64,000 nucleotides of DNA from Nitrospira sp. BO4 (GTDB lineage: Bacteria; Nitrospirota; Nitrospiria; Nitrospirales; Nitrospiraceae): the NCBI GenBank assembly GCA_030144965.1, contig JAMPUU010000012.1:558001-622000 (forward strand), read 5' to 3'. Below the pieces are notes generated by a model. That model ran no database searches and was not told the DNA's origin. It saw only the letters and a program-made list of their open reading frames with translations. This document shows, in pieces, positions 9,881 through 18,209 of the stretch (the first letter of the stretch is position 1; each line of letters begins with the position of its first letter). Both the position numbers and the translations under genes were made by a program.

Positions 9881-11044
9881 TCACCTGCGGCCGGAGGACC
9901 CTCTCAGTTGCAGAAAATGCACGATGGCCGAATGGGTCACGAGCCCGACGATCTCTCCATCGTGCATGACGATCAGCCGATCCCACCCCTCGCGAGCCAT
10001 TCGTTCCAGAGCCTGAATCACGGACGCATCCGGTTCGATCACCAAGGATTGCGTCAGAGGGCTCATCACCTGGTCGACTCGACGCCAGGTCCAGAGTGCG
10101 GGCTGAACGGTCTGAATTTCCGACACACTGATCAGCCCTACAAGCCGCCCGTCCTCCAACACCGGAAAGCCTCCATAGCCGTAGGGCTGGAAATACAGGT
10201 TCACCGCCTCCTCAAGCGTACAATGTGAAGGAATTGCGGTGACCGCTGTCACCATTAGGTCACGGATCGGGATTGAGGCCAATGACTCCCGCGTTGCGGC
10301 TTGGCGGCGGCTCGCCAATGCGGCGGCGAAGAGAAACATGCCGATGAGGAGGACCCATCCTCCGTTCGATAGCATCGAAGAAGGCAATTCTCCGCTCACT
10401 GCCCCGTAAAGGACCCCTAGGCCCAACAATCCAAGCATGATTCCAAACGCGAGCCCGATCACCGCCGCCTGTTTCGTGGCCCGATAGAAATCTTTTCCCC
10501 ACGCCCAAAGGCCTGCCCGCAACACGCGTCCGCCATCTAGCGGAAACCCGGGAATGAGGTTGAAGAGCCCGAGTTGCATATTGACCATACCCAGCAAGGC
10601 GCCGAGCATGATCAACCCCTGTAAGCCGTGCTGCCGTTGGATAGCCTCCGCCAGCACGACAAGCACAAAACAGGTGCCACCGATCACAAAACTTACGGCG
10701 GGTCCGGCTAGCGCGATTAAGAACTCAGCCCGCGGCGTAGGGGCTTCTTTCCGCATGTGAGCCACGCCCCCGAAAATGAACAGCGTGATTTGCTCGATCG
10801 GAATGCGATAGTACAACGCCACGTAGGAATGGCCCAGCTCGTGTAACAGCACGGAGAGAAACAAGAGAACCGCGGCCACGGCACCCATCGCCCAGTAGCG
10901 CTCTGGAGGGAGACCGGGCAGACTTTCCGGCAGATATCCAGTCGACAGAGACCAGGTCACCAGGAGAAAGACCAGGAACCATGATGCATGGACGCGGATG
11001 GGAATTCCCAATGCGCGCCCGATCTCCCAGGACGGCAGATGCAT
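9881..11044 (-). CDS. M50-family (site-2-type) membrane metalloprotease with CBS domains
   Basis: Zinc intramembrane protease with a C-terminal pair of CBS domains, 387 residues from ATG 11044. A GTG at 11053 is also in frame, but GGTGGTG before the ATG favours the shorter form. The zinc site is HELGH at about residues 68-72 inside a transmembrane helix. The third ligand motif, NLIPGFPLDGGRVLRAG, lies about 100 residues later. After six or so helices, the last 140 residues are soluble: PIRDLMVTAVTAIP..., VMSPLTQSLVIEPDASVIQALERM and VGLVTHSAIVHFL are typical CBS repeats. CBS domains bind adenosyl nucleotides in this family (known), so activity may respond to energy state (inference). It is divergent from the deacetylase gene at 11115. 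Confidence 0.9.
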   Translation of the reverse strand: MHLPSWEIGRALGIPIRVHASWFLVFLLVTWSLSTGYLPESLPGLPPERYWAMGAVAAVLLFLSVLLHELGHSYVALYYRIPIEQITLFIFGGVAHMRKEAPTPRAEFLIALAGPAVSFVIGGTCFVLVVLAEAIQRQHGLQGLIMLGALLGMVNMQLGLFNLIPGFPLDGGRVLRAGLWAWGKDFYRATKQAAVIGLAFGIMLGLLGLGVLYGAVSGELPSSMLSNGGWVLLIGMFLFAAALASRRQAATRESLASIPIRDLMVTAVTAIPSHCTLEEAVNLYFQPYGYGGFPVLEDGRLVGLISVSEIQTVQPALWTWRRVDQVMSPLTQSLVIEPDASVIQALERMAREGWDRLIVMHDGEIVGLVTHSAIVHFLQLRGSSGRR

Positions 11045-11114
11045 AGACACCACCGTAACAGCTGAATGCGCATAGGGTCAAATTCTTCCGCATCAGTTCA
11101 GGTATACTACCTTC

Positions 11115-11831
11115 ATGCAGCGACCATTTGGCCGATTCGTGTGGCTTGTCGTCCTGTCGGCAGGGATCTTGGGGCTTGTGCCTCCGGCAGAAAGTGTTGC
11201 CCAAGTCATCAAGTCCGGTCCGCCTCGCTGCCCGGGGGTGGCACTGACGTTCGATCTCTGCCCAGTGCGAAAAGGGCCGGGCTACGATCAGCCTTTGATC
11301 GACTTTCTGGTCACGCACCGTATCCCCGCGACCTTCTTCATGTCGGGCAAGTGGATGGCCAGATATGAGGCGGAAGTGGATCATTTGCTGGGCATGGACT
11401 TTTTCGAAGTCGGGACGCACGGGGAAGTACACGCCCATCTTCCCATGCACGATGCGGACGAACAGCGGATGGAGATACTCGGCCCAGTCAAAGCGCTGCG
11501 CGAGCACTATGCGCATGATGCGACGTTGTTCCGGCCACCGTATGGAGAGTACAACGATGTGACCGTTGCCGTGGTGAACATGCTCGGCCTGCGATTCATC
11601 CAATGGAACATCGAATCAGGCGATCCGGACCCCACGCTCACAGCGGAGCAGATTCTCAACAGAGTCGCCACACGTGCCAAGCCCGGCAGTATCGTCGTCT
11701 TTCATGCGAACGGGAAGGGCAAGCAAACCCGTCAGGTCATCGAGCAGCTGACAACGGACATTCTTCCCAGGAAGGGGCTCCACCCGATGACCGTCAGCGA
11801 GTTGTTGAATTGTACGTCTTCGACTCCATGA
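11115..11831 (+). CDS. Polysaccharide deacetylase (NodB-homology) family protein, exported
   Basis: NodB-fold carbohydrate esterase, 238 residues, with a signal peptide (positive MQRPFGR, hydrophobic core to about residue 22, cleavage near AES-VAQ). Motif 1 is TFDLCP (D47): the catalytic first Asp is present, but the usual second Asp, a metal ligand, is Leu. Motif 2 is the H102-x3-H106 of GTHGEVH, motif 3 is RPPYG (140-144), and motif 5 is IVVFHANG. A DLC variant of motif 1 is known in a branch of this family, so the protein may still be active on a periplasmic glycan. The stop overlaps the next gene by 4 bp. Confidence 0.88.
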   Translation: MQRPFGRFVWLVVLSAGILGLVPPAESVAQVIKSGPPRCPGVALTFDLCPVRKGPGYDQPLIDFLVTHRIPATFFMSGKWMARYEAEVDHLLGMDFFEVGTHGEVHAHLPMHDADEQRMEILGPVKALREHYAHDATLFRPPYGEYNDVTVAVVNMLGLRFIQWNIESGDPDPTLTAEQILNRVATRAKPGSIVVFHANGKGKQTRQVIEQLTTDILPRKGLHPMTVSELLNCTSSTP

Positions 11832-12319
11832 CAACACAGACGATCAGAGCGATGAATTCGGGCGATCGGGAAGCGGTGGTCCGACTGCTGGAAGAATCCG
11901 ATCCCTGGAAGACACTCGGCTACACAAAGGACGATTGGAACCGCATCTTTTGTCCCATCCCTCAAGGTCGTGATTGTTATGTGGTCGACCTCGAAGGGCG
12001 CGTGGCGGGCATCGCCATCGTGAAGCAGAAATTTTTGCTGGGCGACTATCTCGAGCTTTTGGGTGTGGCGGGGTGGGCCCGCCACAGGGGCATCGGCGGC
12101 CAGCTCCTAGGCCACATTGAACAGCTCGTCTTCGAACGAACCAAGAATCTCTTTGCCTGTGTATCGGATTTCAACGAACCAGCGAGGGCCTTCTACAAGA
12201 AACATGGCTATCAAGAGATCGGTCCCATGCCCAACTTCCTGATTCCGGGCAGCGCCGAAATGCTGCTACGCAAGACGGCAGGACCGGGCAGGACCGGACA
12301 GGACCGGCAGAGCAGATAG
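11828..12319 (+). CDS. GNAT-family N-acetyltransferase
   Basis: Acetyl-CoA-dependent N-acetyltransferase fold, 163 residues. The start ATG at 11828 lies in an ATGA overlap with the deacetylase stop, which implies translational coupling. The acetyl-CoA pyrophosphate-binding motif A is visible as LGVAGWARHRGIGGQLLGHI (R/Q-x-x-G-x-G), followed by motif B with ACVSDFNEPARAFYKKHGYQEIG, where the N-x-x-A-x-x-F-Y-x-x-x-G-Y signature is complete. The substrate is unknown. Coupling to a glycan deacetylase makes an amino-sugar substrate plausible but unproven. The last 14 residues come from a 10-bp tandem repeat at 12277-12310. Confidence 0.88.
   Translation: MTTQTIRAMNSGDREAVVRLLEESDPWKTLGYTKDDWNRIFCPIPQGRDCYVVDLEGRVAGIAIVKQKFLLGDYLELLGVAGWARHRGIGGQLLGHIEQLVFERTKNLFACVSDFNEPARAFYKKHGYQEIGPMPNFLIPGSAEMLLRKTAGPGRTGQDRQSR
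12277..12310. repeat. 10-bp tandem repeat, about 3.4 copies
   Basis: The unit GGCAGGACCG is present twice exactly, then once as GACAGGACCG, then as a partial GCAG. It falls in the 3' end of the acetyltransferase gene and encodes its glycine/arginine-rich tail (TAGPGRTGQDRQSR). Such a short in-frame-shifting repeat (unit not a multiple of 3) would change the C-terminus if its copy number varied. Confidence 0.8.
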
Positions 12320-12404
12320 CTGATAGCATATGGCAGAGGAAGACGCCGCGCGTTCATACCGACTCTTGCTCTCAGCCATAGACGATCTGCTATAACCTCT
12401 TCTT

Positions 12405-12803
12405 ATGAAGGTCAAAAAGCTGCTCCATACGAGAATGCGAGTCAGCGATCTGGACGAGACCATTCGATTCTACACCACCGTGCTGGGTCTTGAGGTCGTC
12501 GAGCGGAAGACCTCTCCCCGCGGATCACATCTGGCGTTCTTAAAAGTGCCCAACAGCGAGGAGCTGATCGAACTGACCAGCTTTCCCCCGAGCGGGCCCG
12601 TGAAGGTCCAGGAAGATCTTGTCCATCTGGCCTTCCAAGTTGAAAGCCTCGACGACACGATCGCATCCCTCAATGCGCAGGGGATCAAGATTACCGATGG
12701 TCCGACCAGAACGTCCTCGGGGAGTCGATTTATCTTTCTCGATGCGCCCGACGGCTACGAGATTGAGCTGATCGAACGGCCGACCGGCGTCAAGATCGTC
12801 TGA
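12405..12803 (+). CDS. Glyoxalase I-like VOC-family metalloenzyme
   Basis: Vicinal-oxygen-chelate fold protein of 132 residues with two beta-alpha-beta-beta-beta repeats. The candidate metal ligands fall at H8, E56, H74 and E121, almost the same spacing as in E. coli GlxI (H5, E56, H74, E122). The start (LLHTRMRVSDLDETIRFYT) and end (DAPDGYEIELIE) also read like glyoxalase I. A lactoylglutathione lyase that detoxifies methylglyoxal is therefore the best guess, but VOC families are diverse and no glyoxalase II gene is adjacent, so another thiol adduct or lyase is possible. It stands alone between the acetyltransferase and dapF. Confidence 0.82.
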   Translation: MKVKKLLHTRMRVSDLDETIRFYTTVLGLEVVERKTSPRGSHLAFLKVPNSEELIELTSFPPSGPVKVQEDLVHLAFQVESLDDTIASLNAQGIKITDGPTRTSSGSRFIFLDAPDGYEIELIERPTGVKIV

Positions 12804-12937
12804 TTTCGTGAATCATCGCTCGTGACAATGGCCGGGCTGAGTTGTCATCGGGCCTTCTTCACCCCATTGACGATCCCGGGACACTCACAGTATTGTTCCC
12901 CGCTTCACGCACCACCCGATACCGAAGGAGCCTTGGG

Positions 12938-13807
12938 ATGAAGAATGCCTTTTTCCGCGGTCATGGGCTTGGCAATGACTATCTCGTGATGGATCCTCGC
13001 GAGCTGACGTTCAAACTTTCTCCCAAAAACATCACATCGGTCTGCGACCGCAACTGGGGGGTGGGCAGCGACGGCATTTTGGCGCTGGTGTCATCAAAGA
13101 AGGCCGATTTCGGCCTGCGGATCTTCAACCCGGACGGCAGCGAGGCGGAAAAGTCAGGGAACGGCCTGCGGATCTTTGCCCGCTATCTCCACGCCACCGG
13201 CAAGACCAAGAAGAAGCATTTCACCGTGGAGACAAAAGGCGGGGTGGTCACCATTGACCTTCATGTGGACCGGCATAAGGACGCCAGTGCTGTGACCGTC
13301 GAGATGGGAATAGCCACGTTCAAGCCCAACACCCTCCCCTGCTCGCTCGATGTACCCGAATTGATTCAGCAGCCGATCGAGGCAGCAGGACATTCGTTGG
13401 TCTTTACCGGCGTCAGTGTGGGCAATCCCCATTGCGTGGTCTTTAAACCGGTGGGTGCTTCCTGGTCGCGGGAAGAACTGTTGACGCTCGGCCCGGCCTT
13501 GGAGAATCATGCCCTGTTCCCCAAGCGGATCAATGTGCAATTGGCCGTCCCGACCGGGTCCAAAGAAATCTTCATCCTCATTTGGGAGAGAGGCGCCGGA
13601 GAGACACAGGCCTCCGGCTCGTCGTCCTGCGCGGCAGCCAGTGCGGCGGTTCGCCTCGGATTGGTCAAGAGTCCCGTCACCGTGAAGATGCCGGGCGGCG
13701 TGCTGAATATCGATGTGGCTCCCGATTTCAGCTTGACCATGAAAGGGCCGGTGGCCGAAGTCGCCCGAGGCTCTCTCAGCCCTTCGTTTGTGCGATCACT
13801 GAGATAG
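12938..13807 (+). CDS. dapF: Diaminopimelate epimerase homologue with both catalytic cysteines replaced by serine
   Basis: DapF-fold protein of 289 residues. The ATG at 12938 has a strong GAAGGAG 7 bp upstream; the frame also runs open to 12842. DapF interconverts LL- and meso-diaminopimelate for lysine and peptidoglycan using two cysteines. The fold is well preserved: HGLGNDYLVMD, GSDGIL, NPDGSEAE...GNGLRIFARY, VSVGNPHCVVF, and ERGAGETQASGSSSCAAA. However, the first catalytic position (the C in the family motif CGNG) is Ser73 (codon TCA at 13154), and the second (the C in ACGTGAC) is Ser226 (TCC at 13613). The nearby Cys of SSSC is not the catalytic one. Function as a classical epimerase is therefore doubtful. 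It lies 129 bp upstream of uvrC. Confidence 0.85.
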   Translation: MKNAFFRGHGLGNDYLVMDPRELTFKLSPKNITSVCDRNWGVGSDGILALVSSKKADFGLRIFNPDGSEAEKSGNGLRIFARYLHATGKTKKKHFTVETKGGVVTIDLHVDRHKDASAVTVEMGIATFKPNTLPCSLDVPELIQQPIEAAGHSLVFTGVSVGNPHCVVFKPVGASWSREELLTLGPALENHALFPKRINVQLAVPTGSKEIFILIWERGAGETQASGSSSCAAASAAVRLGLVKSPVTVKMPGGVLNIDVAPDFSLTMKGPVAEVARGSLSPSFVRSLR

Positions 13808-13936
13808 AGCCGCGATCAGTCTCTGTTCACTGGCCGGGATTGTCGTTGCCCGGTTGCTCCCCTCACCCCCGCACCGTAGAATGTCAAGGCCTTCGGTTGG
13901 TCACGCTCTGGCTGATGGCTGAAAACTGACGGCTTT

Positions 13937-15739
13937 ATGACCTCTTCCCTTCAGTCTAAACTCGCGCACCTGCCCGATAGTCCAGGAGTCTACCTGTTCA
14001 AGGGCGCTCAGGGGGAGATCCTGTACATTGGGAAAGCGGCGGTATTGGCTGACCGAGTCCGCTCCTACTTCCAGAAAGGAGCGGATCACAGCCCAAAGAC
14101 CGGCCTGCTCGTCAGCCAAGTCACCGACTTGGAAACGATGGTGACCCGGTCCGAACTCGAAGCCCTGATTCTTGAGAGTAACCTGGTCAAGCGCCATAAA
14201 CCCCGGTTCAACATCGTTTTGCGGGACGACAAGCAGTACCCCTATGTGCGGCTACCTATCAAGGATGATTTCCCGCGGCTTTCGATCGTGCGCCGTGTGC
14301 AAAAGGATGGAGCGCTGTACTACGGTCCTTATACGCCGGCGAACGCCCTGCGTGAGACGTTGAAAGTGATCAAACATGTCTTCCCTCTCGCCACTTGCTC
14401 CATCGACATCGACGGCACAGCTGAGCGGGCCTGCATCGAGTTCGAAATCAAGCGCTGCATGGCGCCGTGCACGGGCAACCAGTCGAAGGAGGAATACCAT
14501 CAGATCGTCAAACAGGTCCGGCAATTTCTGGAAGGGCGGGATCACGAGCTGCTCGACGACCTCCGAGCCAAAATGGAGGCGGCGGCGGCGTGCGAAGAAT
14601 TCGAAGAAGCCGCCCGCTTGAGAGACCGCCTCTTCAAGATCGAGCGGATGCTGGAGAAACAGCGCATTACGCAGACTTCGGCCATGGATCAGGATGTGCT
14701 GGGGCTCGCGCGGCGAGGTGCGGCAGTCGATCTCCAAATTTTGTTCGTACGCGGCGGCCTGCTGATCGGGCGGAAAGATTTCTTCTGGCCACAGTCGGCT
14801 GATGCGCCGGACAATGAACTCGTCCGATCCGCGATCGAGCAATTTTACAATAAGGATGGCCAGCCGCCGAGAGAGGTCTTGGTCCCGACAGACCTGGACG
14901 ATATCGCACTGATCGAGCAATGGCTTTCTGACAAACGCGGAGAATCCGTCCGCGTCCTGTCGCCTGAGCGTGGTGCCAAGCATCAGCTGGTGCTCCTGGC
15001 TGAGGAAAACGCGGCCTCAGCCGTTGCCGACCATCTACGCAACGAAGAGCTCGATCAGCAAGCCGGTGAGGAACTAAAACGGCTGCTGCGTCTGGAGCGC
15101 GCTCCTCGTCGAATTGAAGGGTTCGACATCTCCAATACGATGGGTAACCAATCCGTTGCTTCAATGGTGGTGTGGGAAGATGGGCAGATGAAGAAGGCAG
15201 ACTACCGCCGATTCAAGATCCAGACGGTAGTCGGGGCCAATGACTTCGCCAGCATGAAAGAAGTCATCACGCGGCGCTACGGCGAGGCGCAGGACCTAGC
15301 CAGACCGGACTTGATTCTTATAGACGGAGGGCTCGGGCAACTGGGCGCAGCGATGGACGGGCTGAGGCAGGTTGGGCAACAAGGCCTGCCCATTCTCGGC
15401 TTGGCAAAAGCGAGAAGGGAAAAAGAGGAAAGGATATTCCTAGCCGGTCGAAAAAACCCGATTACCCTCACCACCACCGCTCCGGCCACCCATCTCTTGC
15501 AGCGGATTCGGGATGAAGCCCATCGCTTCGCGGTCACATTTCATCGAAAACTGCGCGGGAAGTCATTGGTGAGCTCTAAACTCGACCAGGTGATCGGGAT
15601 TGGGGAGATTCGGCGCACCCAGCTCTTGAGCCGGTTCGGCAGTCTAGACCAGCTGGCCTCAGCCAGCGACGAAGCGCTGCGGGAGGCCGGTCTTAGCGCA
15701 GAGACCATCTCGGACCTCCGTCGGGCACTTGCCAAGTAA
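13937..15739 (+). CDS. uvrC: Excinuclease ABC subunit C
   Basis: Nuclease subunit of nucleotide excision repair that cuts on both sides of the lesion after loading by UvrB. The 600 residues show the full domain order. A GIY-YIG nuclease sits at the N-terminus (GVYLFKGAQGEILYIGKA, about 15-32). A UVR/UvrB-interaction motif lies at about 205-240 (LRAKMEAAAACEEFEEAARLRDRL). The RNase H-like C-terminal endonuclease follows, with GFDISNTMGNQSVASMVVW and LILIDGGLGQLGAA supplying the catalytic aspartates, and tandem helix-hairpin-helix motifs end the protein (IGEIRRTQLLSRFGSLDQLASAS). Its partner uvrA is at 38170-40677; uvrB is not in the window. It converges with the FadL-type gene 15 bp downstream. 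Confidence 0.97.
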   Translation: MTSSLQSKLAHLPDSPGVYLFKGAQGEILYIGKAAVLADRVRSYFQKGADHSPKTGLLVSQVTDLETMVTRSELEALILESNLVKRHKPRFNIVLRDDKQYPYVRLPIKDDFPRLSIVRRVQKDGALYYGPYTPANALRETLKVIKHVFPLATCSIDIDGTAERACIEFEIKRCMAPCTGNQSKEEYHQIVKQVRQFLEGRDHELLDDLRAKMEAAAACEEFEEAARLRDRLFKIERMLEKQRITQTSAMDQDVLGLARRGAAVDLQILFVRGGLLIGRKDFFWPQSADAPDNELVRSAIEQFYNKDGQPPREVLVPTDLDDIALIEQWLSDKRGESVRVLSPERGAKHQLVLLAEENAASAVADHLRNEELDQQAGEELKRLLRLERAPRRIEGFDISNTMGNQSVASMVVWEDGQMKKADYRRFKIQTVVGANDFASMKEVITRRYGEAQDLARPDLILIDGGLGQLGAAMDGLRQVGQQGLPILGLAKARREKEERIFLAGRKNPITLTTTAPATHLLQRIRDEAHRFAVTFHRKLRGKSLVSSKLDQVIGIGEIRRTQLLSRFGSLDQLASASDEALREAGLSAETISDLRRALAK

Positions 15740-15740
15740 T

Positions 15741-15771
15741 GTGCATCCACACTCTAGAAGAGAGTACGCAC
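15741..15771. terminator. Possible bidirectional terminator hairpin between convergent genes
   Basis: ACTCT-AGAAG-AGAGT (15751-15765) forms a short stem extended outwards by GTGC (15741) and GCAC (15768). It sits exactly where uvrC and the minus-strand porin gene converge and overlaps the porin stop codon. There is no clear T-tract on either strand, so a factor-independent terminator is only a possibility. Confidence 0.3.
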
Positions 15772-17124
15772 ACTGACCGTACCTAAGTGCACAAAGGCAT
15801 GGTACGTCCCGTGGACGGTCGGATTCAAATTGTCGACAACGGTGCGCGATTCATAGAACCATTCCTGATAGGCGAGATCCAGTCCCATGCCCTTCGGCCA
15901 CAGAGCCGACTTTCCGCTGCAAGGAATGACGCCCAGAAATCGCCCGGCTCCCTTGCAAAGGAAACCAGTGCCAAGAGATAAGGTATGAGCCGTCAAGGAG
16001 ATAGTCGCGGGGTTGAACGTTCGACCAGGGACAGGGTCCTCTGTATACGTATAGCCTGAACGCACCGCGACCTCCCAGTACGGTAGCCATCGTGGATTCA
16101 GCCACTTATGCTCGGTTCCTAGTGCAATCACCGGTACATTATTCCACTGTTGAGGCTGGGGAATCGTGACTCCGTTTGAGAGGTGGATATCAAGATTCTT
16201 ATTCAAACTCCAACCGACATATTCGACATTGAGCTCGACCTTCCACTCTCTCTCGCTGGTGCGTACCGGCCAGATAGCGATGCCTCCGGTAACTATGTGC
16301 GGCAACACAAGATCGGTGGAGGCATCGGCCGCCTTCGCGCCATTGACTAACAGCAACCCATGCAAAGGCAAGACTGCCTGACTGCGATAGACCAGCCCGA
16401 CAGACAGGATCGGCTTACCGGCCTCATTTCTCACGGGGGTATACAACAAACTGGCCGTCACGCCTGCCGCGGTCCCATTCCCATTCAGTTCGATAGACGC
16501 TCCAGCTGGGATCCCCAAGGCTCCGGCGCTTACCTGTTTCTGCTCCACATGTCCTTCGCCGAGAAAGCTCACAAACGTGTAAATATCAGCACTTACACCT
16601 ACTGACAGATCTTCGCTTACCTTGTAAGCAATGGTGGGCTTGATAGCGATCAGCGGGAGTGCTGCCGAGGTCACAGCCGTGTTGAACGGGCCATCAACCG
16701 GGTACCGGGTATTCAAGCCGTACGGCGATGTTAACCCGATGCCGACCGTTACTGGCGAGAGAATGGGCAATCCAATGGACGCAAGATTGGCACTCAGGTA
16801 AAAATTACTGGGAGGAGGCCAGTTCACGCTTCCGTTGAAGTCGCCACGGCTATCAAGACCTGTCGGGCTTTTGAATTTGACGGATCCCCCGAGCAAATTT
16901 AGCCCAACGATGCTTTGGACACCTGCTACTTGGGTCAACCCGGCCGGGTTGTAGTGGATGGCTGATGCATCATCGGCTTCTGCCGCGAATGCATTGCCCT
17001 GTCCTGCGGCGCGCGCTCCCTGAGGCTGAAAGCGAAGGGCTTGGGCACCGGCCACCGTTGGTTCCAGGAGAGAATACGAGAGGATGAATACAATGACGAG
17101 CCTACCGATGAGCCATGCTTGCAT
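15754..17124 (-). CDS. FadL/OmpP1-family outer-membrane transporter
   Basis: Outer-membrane beta-barrel for hydrophobic compounds such as long-chain fatty acids or aromatics, 456 residues. A signal peptide (MQAWLIGRLVIVFILSYSLL, cleavage near AGA-QAL) precedes the mature start LRFQPQGARAAGQGNAFAAE. That start and DDASAIHYNPAGLTQV (the NPA hatch-domain signature) are diagnostic of the FadL family. The rest is alternating amphipathic strands ending in VSVRTLF with a C-terminal Phe, as expected for BAM-dependent insertion. The ligand cannot be read from sequence. The gene is monocistronic, and its upstream region is shared with the divergent luxR gene at 17339. Confidence 0.93.
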   Translation of the reverse strand: MQAWLIGRLVIVFILSYSLLEPTVAGAQALRFQPQGARAAGQGNAFAAEADDASAIHYNPAGLTQVAGVQSIVGLNLLGGSVKFKSPTGLDSRGDFNGSVNWPPPSNFYLSANLASIGLPILSPVTVGIGLTSPYGLNTRYPVDGPFNTAVTSAALPLIAIKPTIAYKVSEDLSVGVSADIYTFVSFLGEGHVEQKQVSAGALGIPAGASIELNGNGTAAGVTASLLYTPVRNEAGKPILSVGLVYRSQAVLPLHGLLLVNGAKAADASTDLVLPHIVTGGIAIWPVRTSEREWKVELNVEYVGWSLNKNLDIHLSNGVTIPQPQQWNNVPVIALGTEHKWLNPRWLPYWEVAVRSGYTYTEDPVPGRTFNPATISLTAHTLSLGTGFLCKGAGRFLGVIPCSGKSALWPKGMGLDLAYQEWFYESRTVVDNLNPTVHGTYHAFVHLGTVSVRTLF

Positions 17125-17227
17125 CCGGACCTTGGCACCCTGCTAAATTATTTGCCCCGTCTCACTCTTAGGGATGATCTTCTCATAACAGGCGAAAGTA
17201 AATAGGGAGATGAGGCGGGCGTATGGG

Positions 17228-17265
17228 GACAATCGGCCCTATATATGATATTTAAACGGCCCTAT
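17228..17265 (+). promoter_or_regulatory. CGGCCCTAT direct repeat upstream of luxR, shared with luxI
   Basis: GACAATCGGCCCTATAT occupies 17228-17244, and the core CGGCCCTAT recurs at 17257-17265, 23 bp after its first occurrence. The same 17 bases occur, reverse complemented, upstream of luxI at 19001-19017. This points to a common regulator or promoter element for luxR and luxI. It lies 74-111 bp before the luxR start, and also in the upstream region of the divergent FadL gene. Confidence 0.55.
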
Positions 17266-17338
17266 CATGCTTTTCATCTGATTTTTTCATAACTCGTATG
17301 GTATATAGTCACGTCCCCAAAGGGCAGGAGGGTCTCTA

Positions 17339-18157
17339 ATGGCTCATACATCGACAAAACAACCTTTCCCGCGGACTGCCTTCGACGCTCTCTCCAAGTC
17401 TGAGTGCAGGAACTTTCTTGAAGTCCTCCACTACGCGATGCAGGCAGAGACTCCGGATCACGTGCGGGACGTGCTCGTTCTATTCCAAAACCATTTCTCC
17501 TTCACGAGGGCCTTAGGGGGGCTTGCTCGGCTCGGGCCAGATCGAACCTTTGCTGGATTCAGTAATGTCGTCAACGCCAGTTATCCGGATGAATGGCTCT
17601 ACATGTACTGGAAAAATGGCTTTGCTGACGTCGACCCGGTATTCAAGTCGGCTTTGAAATCGCCAGGCACGCAACATTGGCGAGAGATCTATCAACACAT
17701 GTCTTCCGAGAAAGAACATGAGTTTATCGCCACGGCGCGGCAATTTGGTCTCTGTGATGGCATTACAACAGGCTCAGTCGATCAGGCCTGTGGAGTTGCT
17801 ACTTTTTGTTCGTTCGCCAGTGAACATGCTCTCGACGCGAAACGATTGGTTCCACTCGTCGAATACGCAGGCTATTACATTCATATGGCCCTGCTCAGAA
17901 CCGCTCCCAAATCTGTGTCGCAAACAGATCGATGCGTCAAAGAGCTTTCCTCGCGAGAAGTCACGATCCTCAATTGGATGAAGAACGGAAAAACCAATTG
18001 GGAAATCGGCAAGATTCTGGGAGTCAGTGAGCGAACTATACGATTCCACATTGAGAGCATCTTCTCCAAACTAGAGGTGACTTCCCGCTCCCAAGCGGTT
18101 GCAACCGCCATAGAACACGGGCTACCCGCCCTCCATGGGTTGCCGACCGCCATTTAG
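17339..18157 (+). CDS. luxR: LuxR-family quorum-sensing regulator with autoinducer-binding domain
   Basis: Acyl-homoserine-lactone receptor and transcription factor, 272 residues. The N-terminal autoinducer-binding domain (about 20-185) keeps the residues known from TraR: W86, Y90, D99, P100, W114 and a Gly in LCDGIT (equivalents of W57, Y61, D70, P71, W85, G113). The C-terminal GerE-type helix-turn-helix runs from LSSREVTILNWMKNGKTNWEIGKILGVSERTIRFHI (about 203-238), with the conserved E207 and G217. An AGGAG lies 10 bp before ATG 17339. The gene converges with luxI at 18210, 52 bp away, and a good lux box lies beyond luxI at 19061, its presumed target. The name is used in the family sense. 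Confidence 0.95.
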   Translation: MAHTSTKQPFPRTAFDALSKSECRNFLEVLHYAMQAETPDHVRDVLVLFQNHFSFTRALGGLARLGPDRTFAGFSNVVNASYPDEWLYMYWKNGFADVDPVFKSALKSPGTQHWREIYQHMSSEKEHEFIATARQFGLCDGITTGSVDQACGVATFCSFASEHALDAKRLVPLVEYAGYYIHMALLRTAPKSVSQTDRCVKELSSREVTILNWMKNGKTNWEIGKILGVSERTIRFHIESIFSKLEVTSRSQAVATAIEHGLPALHGLPTAI

Positions 18158-18172
18158 GCATTCAATTCGCAC

Positions 18173-18192
18173 TAGCGGAGTCCAAACCGCTA
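18173..18192. terminator. Candidate bidirectional hairpin between luxR and luxI
   Basis: TAGCGG (18173-18178) and CCGCTA (18187-18192) form a 6-bp stem with an 8-nt loop in the 52-bp gap between the convergent luxR and luxI stops. No T-tract follows on either strand, so termination here is uncertain. Confidence 0.35.
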
Positions 18193-18209
18193 CCCTATCA
18201 CCGAAGCAG

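Noticed and set aside
9557..10228. Plus-strand open frame of 223 codons
   Set aside because: It overlaps the 3' end of the 8490 gene and runs antisense through the CBS region of the M50 protease gene. Its sequence has no family features, and it is a by-product of GC-rich coding DNA.
12823..12847. TGACAA ... TTGTCA inverted repeat between the glyoxalase-like gene and dapF
   Set aside because: It is only 6 bp with a 13-nt spacer and no T-run. Although it recalls the GACAANTTGTC core at 37797, the spacing differs, so it was not called as an operator.
12842..12937. N-terminal extension of the DapF homologue
   Set aside because: The frame is open, but the extra 32 residues do not belong to the fold, and a strong GAAGGAG sits before the ATG at 12938.
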